A stretch of DNA of 9,898 nucleotides from an uncultured Chlamydiae bacterium (GTDB taxonomy: Bacteria; Chlamydiota; Chlamydiia; Chlamydiales; CALBHK01), in contig CALBHK010000279.1 of NCBI GenBank assembly GCA_937894565.1, forward strand, positions 1 through 9,898. Reading direction: 5' to 3'. The translations under genes were made by a program, and so were the position numbers. Below, piece by piece: positions 1 through 5,475 of this stretch. A model generated the notes under the pieces. That model was not told where the DNA came from. It was given only the letters and a program-made list of their open reading frames with translations, and searched no databases. Numbering within the stretch: the first letter of the stretch is position 1; each line of letters starts with the position of its first letter.

Positions 1-384
1 ATTTTTGGTGTATCCGAAAGCGGTTTTAGTTGGCTTTCGGATTGGAGATGTCAAAGTAAGCCCGAGATCTGTAATCAAATAACAAGGCCGATACTCGGTT
101 TCGCCTGAACTCAAAATGAACTCAACCGCTACTTCATGAATCTCTGCAAAATCAGTCGGAGTCGTGTAAATCCCGAATGACTTTGAGACTGTGGCCTCTT
201 TGCGAAAAGGGCTTAAGGACTCGTTGGTGTATCGGTCGACGCTTGAGTCTTCCAGTAGTGTTTTAAATAAATAGTTCTGCGCCTGATTTACCAGTCTGTT
301 AAACTCGTCGTTACTCAGATACCCTCCTTGGAAGGTTCTGAGCAAGTCTTGACATTCTTGGTAAAGCGTCTGAACTGCTATCAT
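1..384 (-). CDS. Probable phage head-completion or neck protein, N-terminal part (cut by window edge)
   Basis: The frame is open from an ATG at 384 to the left edge, giving 128 residues with no stop. The ATG overlaps the stop of the fibre-like gene as ATGA (381-384), so the two are probably translationally coupled. The visible part starts with a helix (MIAVQTLYQECQDLL), then a segment NDEFNRLVNQAQNYLF that looks like a second amphipathic helix, then NESLSPFRKE, then beta-type sequence with TPTDFAEIHEVAVEF. From memory, a helical start with an 'EFNRL.NQAQ..LF' stretch and a later 'L.PF' resembles uncharacterised virion proteins encoded just after the head genes of Bacteroidota phages. That is an impression and not a search result. 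Position after capsid and fibre genes suggests a connector, adaptor or head-completion role. A tail component is equally possible. Function is not recognised with certainty and the C-terminus is missing. Confidence 0.75.
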   Translation of the reverse strand, partial: MIAVQTLYQECQDLLRTFQGGYLSNDEFNRLVNQAQNYLFKTLLEDSSVDRYTNESLSPFRKEATVSKSFGIYTTPTDFAEIHEVAVEFILSSGETEYRPCYLITDLGLTLTSPIRKPTKTAFGYTKN

Positions 385-2072
385 AGCGGAATTTGCATTG
401 AGAACGACGGATTGTACGTCGCCCATGAAGCATATGTAGTTGGGTCCTGATTGAACAGTGTAATACCTCCATCAAAAACCGCATATCCAATATTTTCGAA
501 TTCATTCGCCCCGGCAGTGGCGTAAATCGTTGCGTAGAAACCAGTTTTAGGAGCCACGCCGATTGTCGTAAATACTGACTGGTTGATCAATTCCAAGCCT
601 CCACCTGAACCAGGAGTCGTATTGGCTGTCCAAGATCCTTTAATGTAAAGGAAGTTGGCGTCCTTAGCCCAAGATAGGTTGATATTTGGATTGCTTGAAA
701 TGTCTGCGTTCGTGAATGGGGTGAAAGTTCTTTCAAACGAATAGTCGAGACTTGTCAACACTCCTTCCCATGGAATCTTTCCTGAAACAATACGTGAAGG
801 GTTGCCAGCCAACGTAACATCAGCATACATCACCCATGTAGTCGACTGTTTACAGAACGACCCTACTGTCCGGTATGAATCTGAGTATACAGGGATCGGA
901 GCCTCAAGAACTACGTTGCCTGGATCAAAGGTGTTTAGAAGAACAATAAAAGGTGATACTGGATCGCTCGCAGCTACGCGGATAAATTTACCCGCGAACT
1001 GAATGCCGTCTCTCGTTACTCGGTAGCGGAGTGGGTCATCCGGGTCTGTTTCGAAATCTGGATCGAAATCAGCATCCGGGACATTAGTCCAGTTGCCAAC
1101 TGGATTTAACGTGTTTAGAAAGTCGTCAATACTTCCGGTGTTGCCTTCTTCCAACCACAAGTCGTAAGCACTTTTGCCGTTAAGGTAAACGGTGTTGTTT
1201 TCTGGAATAGTTTCGGATACCGTACAGTTGCAAGTCCCAACTAAAGATTCAATTTTGGCCCGGTAATAAGTTGTCTTCTCAGCATCACGACAAGTCTTGG
1301 CGTTGTTGTACATCGACAAATACATCTGGAGCTTAGAATAAAGCTCCTTAGTACCCGTAGGAAGCGCAGTGAACCCGCCTGAAACACAGGCAACGTCGTC
1401 GATTTCTACCAACTTAGTATGTACACAATCTAACAAACCACAATCGTCGTCTAAAACTTTGACTTCGATGTCGTCTCCTGTGTAGGCATAAACTCCGCCC
1501 AAATCCCATTCGGCATCGATGGTCGATGTTTCCAGCGTGGCTGATGGGCGAACGCGATAAGTTACATTGTTATACGCCACTCCCGACGACCGGACCATCG
1601 TAACGGATCCGGTGTCGGTGAGCGTAATATCGGCAACATTCGTTTCTCCAGTTATCTTAGGGGAAACCACAACAAAGGACTTGCTGGCTGTGCCATCAGG
1701 ATAGTCGGTATTGTCTACTACTACTATTTTCTTAATGAAAACATCGGCATATGCCTCTACGTCTAGTGCTCCGCTAAGATCTTGGAAATTAAATGTTGTT
1801 GTTTCGTTATACTCGACCCCTGAATCATCCGGGTCGTTGGAAGTCAGGCCAAAAGTGTAGGTCCCATACAAGTATTCGTCGTTGCTGTCAAGCGGAATTG
1901 GAACCGAGAATGTAGCGGTCGCCCCGGTGATTGGAGAGATAGTGAGTGCTACGGCCCCAGGACGGGTGATGGTCAGTGTGTTTACTGTTGATGCGCCCAA
2001 GCCAGTTACAACGGTAACAATAATATTGTCAGCGTTAACTCCTGTTGTATTAAACCTAACCTCTATGGTCAT
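381..2072 (-). CDS. Large beta-rich fibre-like virion protein with Ig-like N-terminus and GNTGS-type motif
   Basis: This 563-residue protein is probably a surface-exposed virion protein, such as a head fibre or receptor-binding decoration. No signal peptide or membrane segment is seen. Residues 1-100 are Thr/Val-rich beta sequence resembling an Ig-like fold, including YLYGTYTFGL at 67-76. Residues 108-208 form a second beta-rich region. A cysteine-bearing section follows (C211, C216, C229, C261, C281, C283) around a predicted helical hairpin at about 241-279. Residues 299-321 contain SAYDLWLEEGNTGSIDDFL, a motif seen at the base of collagen-like or fibre segments in phage and surface proteins, although no Gly-X-Y run follows here. 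Residues 325-563 are Asp-, aromatic- and Gly-rich beta sequence, plausibly a trimeric tip. The start at 2072 overlaps the previous stop (ATGA), and its own stop overlaps the next start. The protein could instead be a tail-associated fibre; location close to the capsid gene favours the head. Confidence 0.85.
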   Translation of the reverse strand: MTIEVRFNTTGVNADNIIVTVVTGLGASTVNTLTITRPGAVALTISPITGATATFSVPIPLDSNDEYLYGTYTFGLTSNDPDDSGVEYNETTTFNFQDLSGALDVEAYADVFIKKIVVVDNTDYPDGTASKSFVVVSPKITGETNVADITLTDTGSVTMVRSSGVAYNNVTYRVRPSATLETSTIDAEWDLGGVYAYTGDDIEVKVLDDDCGLLDCVHTKLVEIDDVACVSGGFTALPTGTKELYSKLQMYLSMYNNAKTCRDAEKTTYYRAKIESLVGTCNCTVSETIPENNTVYLNGKSAYDLWLEEGNTGSIDDFLNTLNPVGNWTNVPDADFDPDFETDPDDPLRYRVTRDGIQFAGKFIRVAASDPVSPFIVLLNTFDPGNVVLEAPIPVYSDSYRTVGSFCKQSTTWVMYADVTLAGNPSRIVSGKIPWEGVLTSLDYSFERTFTPFTNADISSNPNINLSWAKDANFLYIKGSWTANTTPGSGGGLELINQSVFTTIGVAPKTGFYATIYATAGANEFENIGYAVFDGGITLFNQDPTTYASWATYNPSFSMQIPL

Positions 2073-2926
2073 TTTACTTTGTTATAAAGTTCTTCAAAAA
2101 ACTCAGGGTTTTTCCTGAGATAATTCATGAATTCAATTTCGGCGTCTTTGGATGGTGCAATCTCTAAGATTTCATTGTCACCGTATTTAAGGAGTTTCAT
2201 GCCACTTCGGTTCTGAACCGACACGAGTCCCTTTTCTGTCGACATTCGGGCTACCCCTCGAATCATCGTAGTGGGGTCATCCCAAGCTGCGTTAAAACGA
2301 TCAGTGCCCACCTCGTCCAAGAGTTTGATTAACTCAAGCTTAGCGGTAGACTCATCATTCGCTGCTACCCCTCGGCTGCCAACCTGAATGCCTTTCGCAA
2401 TCAGAAGTGGGTTAGAGGCTGCAAAGATTGCGGTTTGAGCCGCGTGCTTGGCTTCCATGTCACGAGAAGCCTTGTTGGAGCGCTCTTCATAATTCACTGC
2501 CGTCCACACCCAATTGTAACGGCTGTCATAAAAAGGGCTTTGTTGGCAGTGCGGGTGAAGCATCATCATCAAATAAAGTTCACGTCCAGCCGGGGTGTTG
2601 GTGTCGACTGTTCTGACACGCTGCTTGCGGAAAAGGGTAACACGAACACCGTTGTATTTGTATTCTCCCTTTTTACCTGTGCGGCTCTGGTAGTGAACAA
2701 TTCTTACGGGTGCATCTTTCATGTACCCGTCGATGATCATTTTTCGGTTGATCATCTCTGTGAACCGAGTGTCGCCAATTTGCGACTTTGAGGTTTTGTT
2801 TGGATTGAGTTCGAAATAGGCTTTGCCTTTTGGAATCTCGATCCCAGATAATTTTGCCAGATCGTCTACTGAAACCATCTGGTCTTCTACAAATCCCTTG
2901 CGGAATTCTCCGGTGAAACTAATCAT
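2069..2926 (-). CDS. Uncharacterised phage structural-module protein (285 residues)
   Basis: I do not recognise this family. The protein is soluble-looking, with no signal peptide, membrane segment or catalytic motif that I can name. Residues 1-60 (MISFTGEFRKGFV, then VDDLAKLSGIEIP) look like a short beta/helix module. Residues 71-107 are basic beta strands (VRIVHYQSRTGKKGEYKYNG, VRVTLFRKQRVR). Residues 114-131 hold a distinctive stretch, GRELYLMMMLHPHCQQSP. Residues 145-215 are mostly helical and charged. A small strand region follows at 220-257 (GLVSVQNRSGMKLLKYGDNE), and the end is an acidic-basic helix (FMNYLRKNPEFFEELYNKVK). It sits 56 bases after the capsid gene, behind a stem-loop, and overlaps the fibre-like gene by ATGA. 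Context suggests a virion or head-assembly role, perhaps capsid cementing or head-tail joining, but nothing in the sequence proves this. The start at 2926 has no Shine-Dalgarno site. Confidence 0.85.
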   Translation of the reverse strand: MISFTGEFRKGFVEDQMVSVDDLAKLSGIEIPKGKAYFELNPNKTSKSQIGDTRFTEMINRKMIIDGYMKDAPVRIVHYQSRTGKKGEYKYNGVRVTLFRKQRVRTVDTNTPAGRELYLMMMLHPHCQQSPFYDSRYNWVWTAVNYEERSNKASRDMEAKHAAQTAIFAASNPLLIAKGIQVGSRGVAANDESTAKLELIKLLDEVGTDRFNAAWDDPTTMIRGVARMSTEKGLVSVQNRSGMKLLKYGDNEILEIAPSKDAEIEFMNYLRKNPEFFEELYNKVK

Positions 2927-2948
2927 CAGGAAGGTTTTAAATTATGAG

Positions 2949-2976
2949 GAGAGAGTGAGCCGAAACCCACTCTCTC
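2949..2976 (-). terminator. Stem-loop just after the capsid gene (possible attenuator, weak terminator or mRNA-stabilising hairpin)
   Basis: Perfect 9-base inverted repeat: gagagagtg at 2949-2957 and cactctctc at 2968-2976. In the minus-strand transcript it can extend by one G-U and one G-C pair to an 11-bp stem with loop UUUCGG. It starts six bases after the capsid TAG stop. The 3' flank (CTCATAATTTAAAACC) has no run of U, so it is not a standard intrinsic terminator. Partial termination or protection of the capsid mRNA 3' end is plausible. Confidence 0.5.
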
Positions 2977-2982
2977 AAATTA

Positions 2983-4536
2983 CTATGCAGTTGGCTTCAT
3001 CATGGTCACGGCATTTCCACAGGCAATGTGGAAAGCTCCTTCATGAATCCAGAACTCCTGACCGTAATCATACTGGTGTACTGGTTGTCCGTAACGAGAT
3101 CCTTCACCAGCGGTTCCTGCGCCACCGAATGCGCCTACACGAACGTCGCGGCTGTAGCCATCGAGGTCTTTGTAGTGGTATCCGATTGAACCCATCTTAC
3201 CTCCGCCATTAGCATCGGAATAGAATGAGTACGGAGCCCAGATGCCCCATTTGCGGTGCTGATAAACAGAACCGCCAGCATTTTGTGCGTCAGCAAATTC
3301 ACCCAAGTTTTTCAGGTGGAAGGTCATGTTCGAAGTGCGGATGGCCCGGTAGCCGAATGCTACAGTCAAATCACCAGACTTGTAGTCCATGTTGTTCGAC
3401 ATGGCCACACTAAGCATTGGCTTCATTTCGTCAACAACAATCCGGTCAAGGTTGGCCACGTAGTTCTGTTCTAAGGTCTGAGTGTAGGCGTTTTCAATGT
3501 CGTCACCCAACTCTTTACCTACGAAACCAAGAATGTTGCCACTCAAGGAAGCTCGGTTGTTGTAATAAACGTCAGCGAGAGCTTGAAGGTCGGCAGTTTC
3601 AAACGCGCCCGTGGTGTAGTCCACGTCGTTCCCTGCCGTTTGCGCGAATTCAACGAAACCCTCAGTCGAACTGATGGTTGTGTCGATGTTATTGAACTCC
3701 GTCATTACAGCGCTCAAGTTATTCGACTGCTGGCCATGCAGGTAAAGGTTGCCGCACGCATTCTCAAAGCGCTCAATTGCACTCCAGTCCAAAGAGTGGA
3801 CGATGGATTTGCCGGGAGCAACACCGCCGGGTTGTTCATGGTAAACTGAGTTGGTAAGCTCAGTACCAGTGATTTTCACAGCCTCCTTGATGGTTGCAAA
3901 AGTGTTGGTGTAGCGGAAGGTCCGCGTTGCAACAGTCTCAGGCAAACCAGAGCCTTCTGGGAACAAGTTGTGAGAGATGAAATAAGATTCACCAGCCACG
4001 ATCTTGTCAGCCAAATCGATTGAGCTGTTCAGCGGGGTGATGGTGATCCGGTGTGGATCGGTAGAAACGGTTTTAGCCGTGATTTGGGCGTTGGTTCCGT
4101 CAGCCAGTACAACAACGTCATAAACCCGAGGGCGAGACGTTTTACGGGCAGAGCTGGAAACAGTGGCTCCTGCGGCGTACATGTCGGTCGTATCGAGAGC
4201 GATAACAACCCCAGTGCCAGCGCCAGCGGAAGGAGTGATGATTGAGCCAACCGTGAAGGTTTGATCATTCCAAGGCTGCTCGTAATGCCCAACGGTTTGG
4301 GTCGATACGCCTTTTGAGAACCCGAGGGTCTTCAGGTACATGCGAAAGCCAAGGTATGGCATGTGGCGCATGAACAAATCTGTCAACTCAGGCAATGGCC
4401 GGGCGTAATCGTTGTACAACTCGGTTTGAGTCGCACCGCCGCCAGCCGGGTTAAAGAGGTTGGGATTGGCATTCCCATTTGTTCCTGGAGCGGTGTAAAT
4501 ACCGCCGTTTAGTCCAGAGCCAGCAAAATATGGCAT
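2983..4536 (-). CDS. Major capsid protein, probable HK97 fold
   Basis: This 517-residue protein is the likely shell-forming coat protein. Support comes from its position after terminase, portal and scaffold genes, its size, and its composition: a Gly/Asn-rich flexible N-terminal arm (residues 1-36), a helical stretch with ARPLPELTDLFMRHMPYLGF (45-64), and a long beta-rich region at about 83-205. That region could be the extended loop and an inserted beta domain (VGSIITPSAGAGTGVVIALD, 96-115). A helical stretch follows, including KEAVKITGTELTNS and WSAIERFENACGNLYLHGQQ (217-270), then a beta-rich C-terminal half ending in HIACGNAVTMMKP. The HK97 fold is inferred, since tailed phages use it almost universally. 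No cleavage site or neighbouring maturation protease is evident. The start at 4536 lies 11 bases after the scaffold stop, in an A-rich leader (AAATTAAACAAACATG) without a Shine-Dalgarno site. A hairpin follows the stop. It is expected to be the most highly expressed gene of the module. Confidence 0.85.
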   Translation of the reverse strand: MPYFAGSGLNGGIYTAPGTNGNANPNLFNPAGGGATQTELYNDYARPLPELTDLFMRHMPYLGFRMYLKTLGFSKGVSTQTVGHYEQPWNDQTFTVGSIITPSAGAGTGVVIALDTTDMYAAGATVSSSARKTSRPRVYDVVVLADGTNAQITAKTVSTDPHRITITPLNSSIDLADKIVAGESYFISHNLFPEGSGLPETVATRTFRYTNTFATIKEAVKITGTELTNSVYHEQPGGVAPGKSIVHSLDWSAIERFENACGNLYLHGQQSNNLSAVMTEFNNIDTTISSTEGFVEFAQTAGNDVDYTTGAFETADLQALADVYYNNRASLSGNILGFVGKELGDDIENAYTQTLEQNYVANLDRIVVDEMKPMLSVAMSNNMDYKSGDLTVAFGYRAIRTSNMTFHLKNLGEFADAQNAGGSVYQHRKWGIWAPYSFYSDANGGGKMGSIGYHYKDLDGYSRDVRVGAFGGAGTAGEGSRYGQPVHQYDYGQEFWIHEGAFHIACGNAVTMMKPTA

Positions 4537-4547
4537 GTTTGTTTAAT

Positions 4548-5438
4548 TTATTTGGTGTTCAATTTGGCGTAAACCGCCTGTTCCACCGAAGCTGCTACGT
4601 CGCTGATGACGGTTTTGAGAATATCGTCCTGTGAGAGAACCCGAACATTGAACATGACCATTTCATTTGCCTTTTGCATTCCAGCCTCATTAAGTGGTAC
4701 GCCCTGCGATACCAGAGACTTAAGAACGTTTTGGCGAATAGCCGTCAATTGCTCGGGTGAGATTTTTGGTTTATAGCCTTCCGGTAAGCTATATTTCCCT
4801 CCGTCCTCAAATTCGATATTCAAATCAATTGCTGGCACATCTTTGATTGAAGTTTCCAAGACCTGATTCCAGCCAGCCTCCAGCGCCCTGCGCTGTTCTG
4901 TTTCTGGATTTGTGATCTTTTCAAGCTCCGACTTCTGTGATGTCAGATATTTTTTAGCCTCTTCGGCTTCAAGCTTTGCTTTTACGTCTCGTAGCTTAAC
5001 AGCACGAGCGTATTCTTCAGGATACTCGTCTTTGTCGGGAAGAGCGCCGAGCTTGTCTTCGATCAACAGCTCGATGTCCTCGGCGTTTAAGACTGAGTTT
5101 TTGAGTTGAAGATGAGTCCGAATTAACGCCTCAGGATTCATCTTCTCAAAGTCCATGCTCTGAATTTGAGCATACTTCAGTACGTGTTGAGGAGTTGCCC
5201 CTTCTTTAAAGAGCTCATTCATTTTCTGAACAAAAGGATTGGCAAATGGGCTGATTTGTTTTTCTGCCTCATATTGCTGTAGTTGAGCTTGGAGCGTCGG
5301 TAGTTTAGAGATCATCTCTTTTACCGTAGCTGGCTCATAGCCGAATTGCTCTTTAGTGAGCGTTTCGAAGTTAGGCTCTTGGCCCTGGGGTGGAAGGGTT
5401 TGTCCTTCGGCGCCCGTTGAAACAATTTGTGGTTCCAT
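4548..5438 (-). CDS. Putative capsid scaffolding protein
   Basis: This 296-residue protein is hydrophilic, helical and rich in Glu, Lys, Gln and Leu. It lies directly between portal and capsid genes, the usual place of the scaffolding protein that guides procapsid assembly and later leaves. Residues 1-25 are a Pro/Gly/Gln-rich disordered start. Residues 35-62 form a first helix (VKEMISKLPTLQAQLQQYEA). Residues 66-133 are helical, with FVQKMNELFKEGATPQHVLK and EDIELLIEDKLG. Residues 142-177 are a strongly charged probable coiled coil (YARAVKLRDVKAKLEAEEAK). The end is helical (ILKTVISDVAASVEQAVYAK). There is no recognisable Ser-protease or other catalytic motif, so it does not look like a protease-scaffold fusion. 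The start at 5438 is the first ATG of the frame, 37 bases after the portal stop, and has no Shine-Dalgarno site. It could instead be another internal head protein. The role is inferred from position and composition. Confidence 0.75.
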   Translation of the reverse strand: MEPQIVSTGAEGQTLPPQGQEPNFETLTKEQFGYEPATVKEMISKLPTLQAQLQQYEAEKQISPFANPFVQKMNELFKEGATPQHVLKYAQIQSMDFEKMNPEALIRTHLQLKNSVLNAEDIELLIEDKLGALPDKDEYPEEYARAVKLRDVKAKLEAEEAKKYLTSQKSELEKITNPETEQRRALEAGWNQVLETSIKDVPAIDLNIEFEDGGKYSLPEGYKPKISPEQLTAIRQNVLKSLVSQGVPLNEAGMQKANEMVMFNVRVLSQDDILKTVISDVAASVEQAVYAKLNTK

Positions 5439-5442
5439 CGTG

Positions 5443-5474
5443 TAAAGATAACTAATTTGTTTTAGATTTCCAAA
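5443..5474 (-). promoter_or_regulatory. Candidate Bacteroidota-type promoter before the scaffold-capsid genes
   Basis: On the minus strand TTTG (5474-5471) is followed after 20 bases by TATCTTTA (5450-5443). This matches the Bacteroidota vegetative promoter pattern TTTG, 19-21 bases, TAnnTTTG with one mismatch at the last base. The downstream element ends only four bases before the scaffold ATG, so the transcript would be nearly leaderless. The gap is A/T-rich, so a chance match is possible. Confidence 0.25.
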
Positions 5475-5475
5475 C

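Noticed and set aside
2435..2791. Plus-strand open frame of 118 codons
   Set aside because: It lies fully inside the minus-strand 285-residue gene and its translation shows no domain-like pattern. It is a shadow of the coding strand.
2823..3212. Plus-strand open frame of 129 codons spanning the gap between the capsid and 285-residue genes
   Set aside because: It overlaps two well-supported minus-strand genes, crosses the hairpin, and has an Arg/His/Ser-rich composition typical of antisense translation.
4029..4292. Minus-strand open frame of 87 codons in another frame of the capsid gene
   Set aside because: It is nested out of frame in the capsid gene and has Leu/Ser/Pro-rich shadow composition, with no gene-like context.
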